In this document: positions 26,301 to 37,957 of the stretch, one piece after another | How the letters are laid out: every line of letters starts with the position of its first letter | Position numbering within the stretch: the stretch's first letter is position 1 | Assembly (NCBI GenBank): GCA_024500155.1 | Contig: CM044871.1 | Location: 82,072,402 to 82,136,401, forward strand | Reading direction: 5' to 3' | DNA from: Chenopodium formosanum | Lineage: Eukaryota; Streptophyta; Magnoliopsida; Caryophyllales; Amaranthaceae | DNA length: 64,000 nt | Notes under the pieces: generated by a model | The model's input: only the letters and a program-made list of their open reading frames with translations | Database searches by the model: none | Told to the model about the DNA's origin: nothing | Position numbers and translations under genes: made by a program

Positions 26301-27006
26301 TTTGTTCAACCTTGTTTGTTACTATAACAAATAACTGATAAGTTTTGACCGAACTTGTTCGTGAATGTATTAGGTCATTACTCCTGACTTCCTGAGAAAT
26401 AGACCAATAGTCCAATAGTTAGGCATGGAGTTTTACCAGCGACCACAAAACAGGAAAGGTCGGAAGTAATGGCGCAGATTAAGGAGAGAGAATGTCGGCA
26501 GGTTCATTAAACTAAATGAGCTAGTTTCCTACTTTTCTGCAATCATGCTTTAGCCTTTACCATAATTTGCCAGAATTGTGAAAGATTCAGCTTCAGTGTG
26601 AAATGTTTCTTACTCCATACTTTCTTTCCTTTTGTGCTTCCATCAAGTACACAACGTGTTAAGTTGATTTCTATGCATAAATATGATTATTATTTTTACA
26701 TTTTATATGTTGAAATTATTATAAAAATTTTTTAAAAAATTGTACATCGTATTTTAAACTATTCCATACTTTTTTTTTTTTTTTTTCCTTTGGACTAGTT
26801 TTATCGATCAACTTTCAAGAATAGTCTTGCCTCCCAAAAAAAAAAAAAAAGTTATTCAAAATAAATTGGGCCTAAACAACACATATCACGCTGTACAATA
26901 ACGTGGACATAATTGTTACAAAGTTACAAGATAGCCCAGTTACACTAAAGCTATTAGTGTGGGCTTTCTAGCCATAGATATTGGGCCTTTTCGGGGTCCA
27001 TTCATT

Positions 27007-27677
27007 CAATTAGTATTATGTGCACCATGGTGCACCTAGAAATAGGTGCACCACGACTATACTTTTGAACATTTAGTAAAAAAAATTGAACATTTTACAA
27101 AAAATGAACATTTAGTAAAAAGAATATGAACACGTCACAAAAATTGAACATAAACATGCAATTTTAATGTTCATATTTTATCAAAAAATGTTCATTTTGT
27201 ATACATTAAATGTTCAGTTTATATTACAAAACTATTGAATTATTACGAGTCAGTTCAAAATTTGTCTGACTCGTAATAATTCAAAAGTTGCGATTGTTCA
27301 GATTTTTTTACTAAATGTTCAAAATATTTTATTGTTCATATTTTTTTTACTAAAAGTTCAAAATTATAGGCGTGGTGCATTACGATTGTTTAGATATTTT
27401 TTACTAAATGTTCAAAATTGTGATGTTCAGATTTTTTAACTAAATGTTCAAAATTCTTGATTGTTCAGATTTCTTTTACTAAATGTTCAAAAGTATAGGC
27501 ATGATGCATTGCAATTGTTCAGATTTTTTAACTAAATGTTCAAAATTTGCGATGTTAAAATGTTTTTACTACATGTTCAAAATTTGCAATTGTTCAGATT
27601 TTTTTTACTGATTGTTCAAAAGTATAGGCGTGGTGCACCTAGAAATAGGTGCACCATGGTGCATCTTAAAATTTGCG
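27007..27677. mobile_element. Foldback MITE with 9-bp target duplication (Mutator-like?)
   Basis: CCATTCATT occurs on both sides (26998-27006 and 27678-27686). Inside, the ends carry inverted blocks containing TGCACCATGGTGCACCTA and TAGGTGCACCACG, each itself palindromic. The left half repeats 'TGAACATTTAGTAAAAA' and the right half repeats its complement 'TTTTTACTAAATGTTCAAAA' at least six times, so the whole 671 bp can fold into one long hairpin. A 9-bp duplication is the Mutator signature. There is no coding capacity. Confidence 0.75.
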
Positions 27678-27686
27678 CCATTCATT

Positions 27687-28921
27687 TACACTTTGAAGTG
27701 TTTTTTCTGGTATTCTAAAACCAATCTTCCAAACTTCCCGAGTCCCAGCCCCGTTCCTGGAGATTTATAGACAGGTTATATTACATTGTTATCTCCACCT
27801 AATTGACATCTAAGTAATTTAATGTTAATTGCTAACTAAATGCAGTAATTATCCTTTTAAAAAGTAGCTTTTTTCTAATGAGTTAAAACTGCAGAGTAAA
27901 ATTCTACAACTATACAATTTGATTTTTTTTTTGGACCCCTTTTGGCGTGGGCCCTAGGCGCTCGTACTCGAGGCCTACCCCTCCGGACCGGCCCTACTGG
28001 CGAGTCCCATACCAAAGTTAGGTATGAATTCAATTGTTGGAATGGAATTATGTCTAATATACTTGGGAGTTGGGACTCCATCATACAGATTCATAATTAC
28101 TCTGGTACCGGATTATAAGATTTAGATGTAAATACAATACCTGTTAAGGTCGTGCATGTTCTGTTCACCTAATTTTCACTTATTTCAAATCTAAAAGGCT
28201 AAGTTAAGAAAAAAAATGAGTTTTGATAAGAGATAATCAAGTTCAAATTACAACTAAAATAAGTTCAGGTAAGATAAATTTAGGTAAGAGAAAAGCATGT
28301 GAATAGAAGTATCCCTAAAAGAAGACCATTGTTAATTTGTCATCATTAGGGATGTGGAATGGGTCATTAGGCATGAGGGTAGCATTGTAAGTTAAGAGAT
28401 ATCATGGGGCCATGAAGGCAACAACATAGTAGGGTTGCCCATGCGTAATACTAAATGAGTACCGTGAGGGGTCTAAACACAACGTTTTATTTATTTATTT
28501 ATTTTTTTAAAAAAATAGCAAAATAATACGAGTGCAGTGTTTAAACCATATGTTCATACTATATAAGGATTAATATAAAAAATAACACAATGTTTCGCAA
28601 AATATTATATGTTAGCAAAATAACATAAGGTTCAATCCAAAATAACACAATGTTAGTATTTAAGCAAACTAAAATGACATAGAGCTTAATTATATAAAAA
28701 TATAACACAATTTTCAAGTAGAATGGAAATTAAGTTAAACACAAGGTGATTCAAAATAACAAAGGTTTAATTTTAATAAAATAAGGTAGAATAGTTGTAT
28801 TAAAATAATCAAAATATATTAGCAACAAACAACATCTAAAATTTGAAAATTGACAAGTTTTATGTAAAATAAATAAAATCACGTAAAGTTTAAGTTAAAA
28901 AAATACAATAATAATGCAATA
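27687..28921. other. Intergenic stretch with small transposon remnants
   Basis: No gene seen. A GC-rich patch at about 27935-28012 reads, on the minus strand, GGGCCGGTCCGGAGGGGTAG. It resembles the GGGCCGGCCC-type ends of plant DNA transposons. At 28150-28320, 'TGTTCTGTTCACCTAATTTT' and 'AGGTAAGAGAAAAGCATGTGAATAGAA' bracket a further MITE-like repeat. The rest is AT-rich. Confidence 0.45.
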
Positions 28922-29569
28922 TACTACCTCCGGTCCACTTTACTAGCAACTTTGAGGGTGATTGCGGAGGCCGAGGCAAAACTTTTAAGGGGTGAATTAG
29001 AAAAAGTAAGGGTATATAATTAGGAGAGTAAAATTGGAGAGAATTGTTGTGGTCCTTTTTTTGACTTTAGGAACCTAGTGTACTTTTGTGAATTTAGTGG
29101 GAAATTCCCACCCTTATTTCCTGCCAGTGTAAGAAAGTAGTGGGAAAATTTTGTTCCCACTTTGTTTCCCTCCCAAAATTTCCCCAAATTTCAAACTTTT
29201 TACCAAATTCTCCCAAAATTCAAATTTAGCAATTTAATTCAAACAAAATGCCCTATATAAAAGCTGGGCATCCTTCCAATTCCCCATTTTCAAAAGTTCA
29301 GTTTCAAGGGAATTGGGGAGGGGGAGGGGGGAGGATAAATCAAGTACGATTACATGAGAAATTAGTTTAGTAAATCCAAAACACAGGCAGCCCTAGCAAA
29401 TTACAACCATCTAAATCTAGATTAGTTAAATCCTAATTCCTAAACCTGTGTTAGTAGATGTAGCTTCATTAATTACATAAATAAGCTCCGTTGAAGACCG
29501 TCCAAAAACCACCAGCCGCCACTTCATCACCAAAAAACAATCCTGAAAAATAAAAAAGGGAAGGGACTC

Positions 29570-30411
29570 ATGGAAGAGTTCATAGATGAACTTATGGATG
29601 AGTTTATTCAACAGCAACAGCTCATGGAAGATGAATTGAATGAAGAACAATTCATCCATGAAGAGTATCAATGGTCGTCAGATTCAGATCAGGAACAAGA
29701 CCAACAAAATGAAGATGATGATGCAGATGGATATGATGCAGATGATGATGCAAACCAAGAAGAGCAACAGAATTATGTCGGAGCAAGCAGAGAGATGACA
29801 GTAGAACAGAAAAGAGCAATTGTTGATGAGATTATGTTGCACATGGAGGGGGACTCACTGCCAAGAGGCTTTTTAGCCAATTTGGCAAGAAAACCTTAAG
29901 TGCACAAATCCACAACAACAAGGTGGTTTCAGGTAATAAAACACTCTCTAGCACAAGGTATTGTTGTTGATGTCAATACAAAAAAATTAGACAGGACAGG
30001 ACAGGACGCAAAGCAAAAGAATACACAGATGAGTTCCTGACTTCAGTACCATTGTACAAAAGAACAACTGAAAGGGGATATGCTGCTGCACTTAAAATCC
30101 CCAAAACAGCATTGCATAGGCTTAGGCAGCAAGGCAGGCTCAGAACACACACAATCATAAATCACCCAGCATTGACAGAGAAGCACAAAGTGTCGAGGAT
30201 AAAATGGGTTTTAAGTCTGATTCACCCTATACCAGCTCTAGGGGACCCAACATTCACTGATTTGCAACAATGGATACATTTAGATGAGAAATGGTTCTAC
30301 ATTAATCCAGAAACAAGAACCTTCTACCTACTGCCTACAGAAGAAGATCCATACAAGGCACATCAATCAAGGAGGTTCAAGATCAAAGCAATGTTTATGG
30401 GAATGATAGGG
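29570..30411 (+). pseudogene. Truncated mariner-like transposase
   Basis: DDE transposase remnant. The first frame opens at 29570 with an acidic N-terminus (MEEFIDELMDEF, then a D/E-rich stretch). An HTH-like region begins at MTVEQKRAIVDEI. A TAA at 29897-29899 interrupts it. A frame change near 30035-30045 moves the similarity to the frame of 30052-30432. That frame contains TEKHKVSRIKWVL and the first catalytic aspartate in HLDEKWFY, a plant-mariner signature, then KIKAMFMGMIGK. Similarity stops just before the CACTA, and the second and third catalytic aspartates do not follow on the far side. The element is therefore non-autonomous. Confidence 0.85.
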
Positions 30412-30426
30412 AAGCATCAATCACTT

Positions 30427-30690
30427 CACTAGTAGAAAAAACGCATTAGGCAGCGGTTCAAACCCGGTCTAAGGCACCGGTTTGAACCGCTGCCTATTTG
30501 AGGGGTGCCAAAAACCCCCTATTTGGCACCGGTTCAAAACCGGTGCCATAGGGTTTAATAGGCACCGGTTAACCGGTGCCATAGGGTGGAATAGGCACCG
30601 GTTAACCGGTGCCTAATACTGCTCTCCCGCCATTTTTTTTTTGGGTGGTGGATAGTTTAGGCACCGGTTCCTGCCTAACCGGTGCCTTTT
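30427..30690. repeat. CACTA left subterminal palindromic repeats
   Basis: It holds at least four inverted modules, including two copies of the perfect palindrome GGCACCGGTTAACCGGTGCC at about 30560-30620 and imperfect ones with the AACCGGTGCC core. The modules are separated by 'ATAGGGT(T/G)(T/G)AATA' spacers. By analogy with En/Spm, such repeats are the binding sites of the TNPA-type protein. Confidence 0.85.
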
Positions 30691-31050
30691 GTATAATTTT
30701 TTTTTTTTTCGTTTTTTTTTTCCATCGTGCAATAATATTTTTTTAAAAAAACCTGCAATAATAATACCCTGTAATTCCAGCAATTATATTAAATATAATA
30801 ATTAATAATTTTATTATTATAATAACTAATAATAATATTATTAATTATTATATACAAAAATAATATTAGATACAAGAATTCAATTATATATATATATAGA
30901 TATAAATATTCCCAAACGCAATACAAAAAAAAAAAAAAAAAAAAATTGCTTACATATACAAATAATAGTAAGTACACATATATAATGAATAATAAGTTAT
31001 ATATAGTTCAAAAGTTAACATAAATAATTTATAATTACAATGCATGCCAT

Positions 31051-34000
31051 TTACATGTTGAAGGTGATGAAAGACGTCAACATGTCACGAACTTCATTAA
31101 GCTCCTTGATTGTCAACGGACCATCCTTTTGGACCTTGCAAAACTTGAAATACAAAAATATTATTTTAAAAATAATTAATTAGGCAAGAAATATGTATTT
31201 AATCAAATATTACCTATACGACTTCTATATAGCCCATTTACTACATTACTTATCAAATGAACTATTTCTTTCTCATAACATTTCAATATTGGATAGTTGT
31301 ATGTGTGTAAGCCCTAAAATTGTATAGGAGAGCATTTTATTAAGGTTTATGACGGTTTTTACCCAAAATGGCCCGAATATGGCCTATATGACCTTACTTT
31401 GCCCATTTCCTACATTTCTTATTAAATGAACTTTATTTATCTCATAACATGTCAATATTATCTAGTTATAGGTGTATAAGGAAAGAAATCACATCAAAAG
31501 AGCATATTAACACAAAATGGCCCTAATATGGCTCATATGACTTCTATTCAACCCATTTTCTACCTTTCTTGTGAAATAGCCTTTTTGTTTCTCATAACAT
31601 GTCATTGTTGGATAATATTAGGTGTCTAAGGCTAGAAATCACATCAATATAGCATTTCAAGAAGTTTAACAACGCATTTTACTCAACATGGCCCAAATAG
31701 GGCTTATATGACTTCTATGTAGCCCATTTTCTACATTACTTATCAAATGAACTATTTCTTTCTCATAACATGTCAATGTTGGGTAGTTGTATGTGTGTAA
31801 GACCTAAAATTGTATAGGAGAGCATTTTATTAAGGTTTACGACGCTTTTTACTCAAAATGGCCCGAATATGGCCTATATGACCTTACTTTGCCCATTTCC
31901 TACATTTCTTATTAAATGAACTTTATTTATCTCATAACATGTCAATATTATCTAGTTATATGTGTATAAGGAAAGAAATCACATCAAAAGAGCATGTTAA
32001 CACAAAATGGCCCTAACATGGCCCATATGACTTCTATTCAGCCCATTTTCTACCTTTCTTGTGAAATAGCTTTTTTGTTTCTCATAACATGCCATTGTTG
32101 GGTAATATTAAGTGTCTAAGGCGTGAAATCACATCAATATAGCATTTCAAGAAGTTTTAGGACTTACCTCATCAAGCTGTTGAGTGTCCGTACAATGAGT
32201 CACAATGTCAAGCATGAATCTCATCACATACAAAGCACAATCAAGTCCATTCTCTTGGTGTGCGCACTAGCATATGACAAACAAATCACATCAGTGAAAC
32301 ATGCAAAGGAAATGAGCAAATATTTACTACCATAGATTTTCAAGATAATCACAATAATATCATGTAAATTACCAATGGTGTCTTCCATGTTGGACCCTTT
32401 GGAGCACGACAATGTAGCTTCTTCATAACACTGTAGTATAAAAAAATACAATCAAATTACATTAGTCGTATGATTACTAAATTAGTTATTATTAGCAATA
32501 ATCATCACTATAGGTTGCTATATATATTTACTTTTGCAATATAGACTTCACGAGCCACTTCTCCGATGATCGAGCTGAATCAAGGTGATAAATTGTGTTA
32601 GTGGAATTACAAATCACCATGAGGCTCCAATGCTCCCTACATAAGTTCACAATAGACAAGGTAATTAATATTTAGGAGTCAACATATAATGAGGCCAAAT
32701 CGATTGAATTTGACATGGTTAGTCATACTCTCTATAACATGGGGCGAATATGAACTTGTCTCCCGCACCCGTTGATTCCCTTATACTCTGTTCAACATAG
32801 TACAACACGTCATGGGGGTTGCATATGATTTTAGTAGTGGATAACTGCTCGGGGCATAACCACCCAACTTTACAAGGAGAATCAGTGTCAATTAAGTGCT
32901 CCTGTAGTGCTCTGCGTGCATGAACATTGATTAATTTATCAGATGTAGGATAATCACCATCAATTTGAATAACTTGAAAAAAGTATGAACTTTATGTAGG
33001 CATTGAAGTACCTCATGACTGTTTGAATGAGGGAAATGTTAAGCTTTGCACCACGTAGAAATTCCTTCACATCTTCTTTGCTGATCCATGCAATTGCATC
33101 CTCATCATAGTGGAACATTGCCTTAGGAAGTGCAACTTCCATGGGATCGAACAAATGACAAGCACGGTTGTGAAGAAAGGTCATGTCAGTAGAGAGCGAT
33201 TGAAGAACAATGTCTTCAACAATTGGAGTAGGTGGCATGGGTGAACCTTTCGAAGAGTGCAACTTCGACGCTTGTTCACTCTTGGACTGTTGTTCACTAA
33301 GCTTCTTCTTAGGTTGATCAATTCTTTTAGGCTTCTCCACCCTCTTTCTCTTTGAAGTTTTGCTTCCATTGGAAATCTGAAATAGTTTGAGAAATAATAA
33401 GTTTCAACTCACAATCATTTATAATAGCCAAGTGAGTAGCCATTTCGGGTCAAAATGGCTTTTTTTGATGAATTTGACCCAAAAACTTAGAACTTGGCGA
33501 TTTTTATGTAATTTCAAATGACAAACACTTATAAATATGTGATTATGAGTTGTTTTGAGATGCAAGGAGTTTATAAGTTGAGAAATGAAGAAAATAGGCA
33601 AGTGAGTAGCCATTTCGGCTTAAAATGGCTTTTTTTGACGAATTTGACCCAAAAACTTAGAATTTGGCGATTTTTATGTAATTTCAAATGACAAACACTT
33701 ATAAATATGTGATTATGAGTTGTTTTGTGATGCAAGGAGTTTATAAGTTGAGAAATGAAGAAAATAGGCAAGTGAGTAGCCATTTCGGGTCAAAATGGCT
33801 TTTTTTTATGAATTTGACCCAAAAACTTAGAACTTGGCGATTTTTATGTAATTTCAAATGACAAACACTTATAAATATGTGATTATGAGTTGTTTTGAGA
33901 TGCAAGGAGTTTATAAGTTGAGAAATGAAGAAAATAGTCAAGTGAGTAGCCATTTCGGGTCAAAATGACTTTTTTTTATGAATTTGACCCAAAAACTTAG

Positions 34001-37000
34001 AACTTGGCGATTTTTATGTAATTTCAAATGACAAACACTTATAAATATGTGATTATGAGTTGTTTTGAGATGCAAGGAGTTTATAAGTTGAGAAATGAAA
34101 CAAATAGGCAAGTGAGTAGCCATTTCGGCTCAAAATGGCTTTTTTGACGAATTTGACCCAAAAACTTAGAACTTGGCGATTTTTATGTAATTTAAAATGA
34201 CAAACACTTATAAATATGTGATTATGAGTTGTTTTGAGATGCAAGGAGTTTATAAGTTGAGAAATGAAACAAATAGGCAAGTGAGTAGCCATTTCGGGTC
34301 AAAATGACTTTTTTTTATGAATTTGACCCAAAAACTTAGAACTTGGCGATTTTTATGTAATTTCAAATGACAAACACTTATAAATATGTGATTATGAGTT
34401 GTTTTGAGATGCAAGGAGTTTATAAGTTGTGAAATGAAGAAAATAGGCAAGTGAGTAGCCATTTCGGGTTAAAATGACTTTTTTTTATGAATTTGACCCA
34501 AAAACTTAGAACTTGGCGATTTTTATGTAATTTCAAATGACAAACACTTATAAATATGTGATTATGATTTGTTTTGAGATGCAAGGAGTTTATAAGTTGT
34601 GAAATGAAGAAAATAGGCAAGTGAGTAGCCATTTCGGCTCAAAATGGCTTTTTTTGACGAATTTGACCCAAAAACTTAGAACTTGGCGATTTTTATGTAA
34701 TTTCAAATGACAAACACTTATAAATATGTGATTATGATTTGTTTTGAGATGCAAGGAGTTTATAAGTTGAGAAATGAAGAAAAAAGGCAAGTAAGTAGCC
34801 ATTTCGGCTCAAAATGGCTACTTTTTGATGAAATGATGAAAATTGCTTAAATTTTTTTTTTTTACCCAAAAATGCAACGGCAGACGCACCGGGAAACCCG
34901 AGGGAGGCGCCCCCGCTGCCGGAACAGCGAAGGCAGCCCGTGCCGAGGCCACAGCAGCCCCGACAGGTGGCTGCCAAGGCTGTAGCAGCCACGGCAGGTG
35001 GCTGCCAGTCTGCTGCAGCCTTGGCAGCAGCCTGCCTGGGCTGCTGCTGCCTCGACAGGCGGCTGTCATGGCTGTAGCAGCACCTGCCGAGGCTGCAGCA
35101 ACCATGGCAGCCGCCTGTCGAGGCTACAGCAGCCCAGGCAGGCTGCTGCCGAGGCTGCAGCAGTCTGGCAGCCACCTGCCGTGGCTGCTACAGCCTTGGC
35201 AGCTACCTGTCGAGGCTGTTGTGGCCTCGTTGGGGCTGCGTTTGCTGTTCCGGCAGCGGGGGCGGCTCCCTCGGGTGTCCCGGTGCGGCGGAAGTTGCTT
35301 ATTTTTTTTTAAAAAAAAAAAATTTGAACTAGGCGATTTTTATGTAATTTCAAATGACAAACACTTATAAATATGTGATTATGAGATGTTTTGAGATGCA
35401 AGTAGTTTAAAAGTTGAGAAATGAAGAAAATAGTCAAGTGAGTAGCTAATTTACCTCCTTATTAATCAACTTCACCCATGCACGTGGCCAATCAACGAAG
35501 CTACCTACAGCTTGCCAAAGTGCTGTTATCTCAACCTCCTCTATCGGTACGGGTAGTGGGATGTCTTCGAACCCCGCAACCACTGAATCGATCCCAACCG
35601 AGTAATGATGTGGCCCCGCCGTAGCACCCGTCGTCGGTTGGGCACTACCATACGCCACCAAACTCAACACGGTACTATTTGCATGCCCCGGGGCTAGAAG
35701 TGCACACCGGGTGTCTTCCTACACAAGTAAATATATAAAAAGAAGATAGTTAAGTAGGACTTTTACAACAGCATAGATATAACAAAATTCATTAAGGTAG
35801 AGGGTTACAAATTACCTGTAACTCTGGAAATTCATGCGGTGTTGGATTTTCAAGCTCCCTCGAGTCTGCATGTGTAGGAGTAGGAACCTACAACAGTACA
35901 TCAATCATTGCACCTAAAATCTCAATTAACTCGGTATTTTAAAACTTTTAATAACCCAGTTGATTTTACCTGAGGTGGCACATCTTCACCACGTATCTCA
36001 TCTCCTCCATGTCTATCACCTTCTCCTTGTCCTTTTGGTTCAGAACATGAGTCGACCGGGGTACGAGTGAGAAACGGCAAAGTCGGTAAGTTCATCAGCT
36101 TCGCCCAAGCATTCAATTCACCAACTAACTCGTTGCGTACTTGTTCCTTAATTGATGCCACCTTGGCATCCAACTCCCCCGGTGAGTTAACACTGGCTCG
36201 AGATGTACCCGATTTTGTGTATTCGGGACCCATTACCTTATTCCATCCAAGCAATGACCCTCCCGAACCTACTACTCGTCCTGGATGGTATGGCCTTCCC
36301 AAAGCCATGGTGAAAGGGTCATTCTCAATACTTGGTTCAAATTTGCCCTCCACCATCTCTTGAGTGTGCTCAAGCTATAGCATAAGGAAAAATGAGGTCA
36401 GTAAAACAGTTAATGGTTAGATGCAAAAGTGACTTAATTTTAACAATTCATAGGTAACTTACTAGCTTATCCGCCAGTTTTTTGGCTTCCGGACCCTTGA
36501 TGAACCATTTTCCGGTTTTCTTATCAAACGAATGGAGAGAACAAAAGAAATCACCGACACGACTCACCAAGGTAGTGATCGTGGAACTAGAGGGTTCCTT
36601 CGATGCCACTAGAAGCGCTTTAGGGTATAAACCCGAAGCGGCCCACTCAGGTCTCTTTTCAGCAAAAGTCTTAGGACCCATACGATGGACGTATTCCTTC
36701 TTTTCTGCATTCGCTTGATTTTGCTCTCGAAGTTCCTACAAAACAAAAATTGTTAGTCTCATTAATACAAAAAGTGTCAATCTATTATTCAATTGACATC
36801 AGATTTACACAAACTTACAATGGCTTTCTTTTGACTCTTCATTCTAACGAACTCTTCCCAATCATCTTTTGACACGGTCAGCCATATTTGCCACGGGAGA
36901 CGGTTATCCTCTTTGGCATTCTTCTTCTTTGTTTGCACCTTCTTCTTCTTATGGATCCACCGATTAGTCAATTTGGACTTAAAGCCTCTGAATCTTTCCC

Positions 37001-37689
37001 CTAATAAAGAGACAAACACCCTTTTCTTCTCGGGATCATTAGGAATAGAAAACTGCCTCTGCAAGCACAAATTAAAACCGATTATTGGTTTCTATTTAAA
37101 AACAATCATAAGGTTAAGGTATCTTAAATTGTCTAAATGTGCCAAAAACACACTTACCCTTGTATCATCCCAAAATGCTTGAATCAAACCCGGAGGTACT
37201 TGCCGCATTACAAGTGTAATGGGGATTTTCCGCGAACATAAGCCAACTTGATTAGCATATTGTCGACGCCATTTGGGCTCGGGTTGGCCTTTGTTGTCAT
37301 ACTCCAAGACCATGGGACCGTCCGGTTTCTTAAAGCTTCTCGTCGGACCCCTTGTTTTTCTTTCAGCCGGTGCCTTTCCCCCCCCCCCCCCCTCCACCAC
37401 CTGTGTTGTTTTCATCTTGTCCTTGGCCTTGACTTTCAGGAGTCGGGTTTTCACCAACAATCTCACGTGCTGTATTTTCAATGGTCGGTGCACGTTCAGC
37501 TAACATTTCAGAATCGTCAAGCCTACGCTCGAACTCATCTTGAGCCTGATCCTCTGGCTCACCCAAGTCATCCTCCTTATTCACATCATAAGGAGCATCA
37601 CTATCATCGGAGTCGTCATCCTCGTACTCGTCCTCATACTCATCATCGTCAATGTCCTCTACCAAACGAGGATCATGATCGTCCGCCAT
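31051..37689 (-). CDS. TNPA-like / Ulp1 cysteine-protease fusion of the CACTA (possibly intact)
   Basis: Twelve exons were inferred by splice sites and frame: 37689-37158, 37058-36819, 36735-36463, 36374-35970, 35887-35816, 35718-35455, 33376-33012, 32911-32729, 32636-32532, 32430-32373, 32266-32168 and 31143-31051. They give about 895 residues. Exon 1 is D/E-rich, then Gly-rich. Exons 1-3 resemble plant Ptta/En/Spm transposases (Transposase_24 type: WRRQYANQVGLCSRKIP, EEFVRMKSQKK). Exon 6 resembles the small domain often found in such proteins (DUF8039 type). Exons 7-12 form a C48/Ulp1 peptidase with HW (about H780), LDS (D797) and Q836..C842 in HQENGLDCALYVMRF, so the His-Asp-Gln-Cys set is present. 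Exon 1 is 532 nt, one base out of frame, and the excess lies in a run of 15 C on plus (37378-37392). This may be a real frameshift or a sequence error. The role in transposition is inferred. Confidence 0.8.
31221..32158. repeat. 490-bp tandem duplication in the last intron of the fusion gene
   Basis: The unit starting at 31221 (ACTTCTATATAGCCCATTTA) recurs at 31711, exactly 490 bp on. Other landmarks (for example CTTCTATTCA at 31541 and 32031) keep the same spacing. Each unit consists of three diverged sub-repeats of about 160 bp, marked by 'TCTCATAACATG(T/C)CA' and 'ATGGCC(C)'. It lies wholly in the intron between exons 11 and 12. Confidence 0.85.
33429..35434. repeat. 170-bp tandem array in an intron of the fusion gene
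   Basis: Unit starts (CAAGTGAGTAGCC) are at 33429, 33599, 33769, 33939, 34109, 34278, 34448, 34618 and 34788, with a final start at 35435. Period is 170 bp (one unit 169). Units are nearly identical, differing mainly at GGGT/GGCT and ATGAAGAAA/ATGAAACAA. The ninth unit is split by a GC-rich insert (about 34829-35322). The array lies between exons 6 and 7. The 61-79-residue open frames inside are by-products of the repeat. Confidence 0.95.
34874..35299. repeat. GC-rich near-palindrome of about 425 bp inserted in the 170-bp array
   Basis: Left GCAACGGCAGACGCACCGGG is mirrored by right CCCGGTGCGGCGGAAGTTGC. Reading inward, the reverse complement of the right half keeps matching the left half (CCCGAGGGAGGCGCCCCCGC against its mirror, then GCTGCCGGAACAGC, then CAG/CTG-rich blocks) to a centre near 35086. 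The arms are therefore about 210 bp with essentially no loop and some mismatches. T- and A-runs flank it. Its GC content is far above all surroundings. Alanine-rich open frames on both strands follow from composition. Confidence 0.85.
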
Positions 37690-37957
37690 GAGATATAAGC
37701 ACCTGTCAAAGCAATCATAAAACAATATTAGTGTATAGTAAAGTATATGCATGATAGTTATTATGGTTATGTAGAAGCTATTTTAGCCATTTTCACCTAC
37801 TTATTACGGTCCTATAACCTTGTATATGCATGATAATGAGTACAAAATGCCAATTTCAAACTACAAATATATCATTTTCGCTTACTTATGCTCCTATATA
37901 CATGATAACTAAACTATATTTGCAATGAAACCATTACTAACTTTTAATCAAACTACC

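Larger units (their letters stand above)
19290..26997. other. Gene-poor AT-rich intergenic region
   Basis: No supported gene. The open frames at 23559-23786 and 24396-24626 have no domain and no exon partners. The stretch contains two related palindromes (22448, 22659), a hAT-like remnant (22834-23306) and an 18-bp perfect palindrome ATATGATCATGATCATAT near 24256. It also has one GC-richer patch at about 25275-25350 of unknown origin. Confidence 0.6.

Noticed and set aside
33429..34788. CRISPR-like regular repeats
   Set aside because: Period 170 bp with no unique spacers, in a plant transposon intron. This is an ordinary tandem array.
33419..34802. Eight similar 61-79-residue minus-strand open frames beginning MATHLPIFFISQL
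   Set aside because: They are the same 170-bp intronic repeat read eight times. There is no family similarity, and each frame ends at the repeat's own stop.
34732..35370. Long Ala/Gly/Arg-rich open frames on both strands (up to 175 residues)
   Set aside because: They arise from the GC-rich palindrome, which reads similarly on both strands and lacks stops because of composition. They lie in an intron of the fusion gene.
37248..37691. 147-residue plus-strand frame, Pro/His-rich
   Set aside because: Antisense shadow of exon 1 of the fusion gene. The acidic, Gly-rich coding strand gives Pro/His/Ser on the complement.
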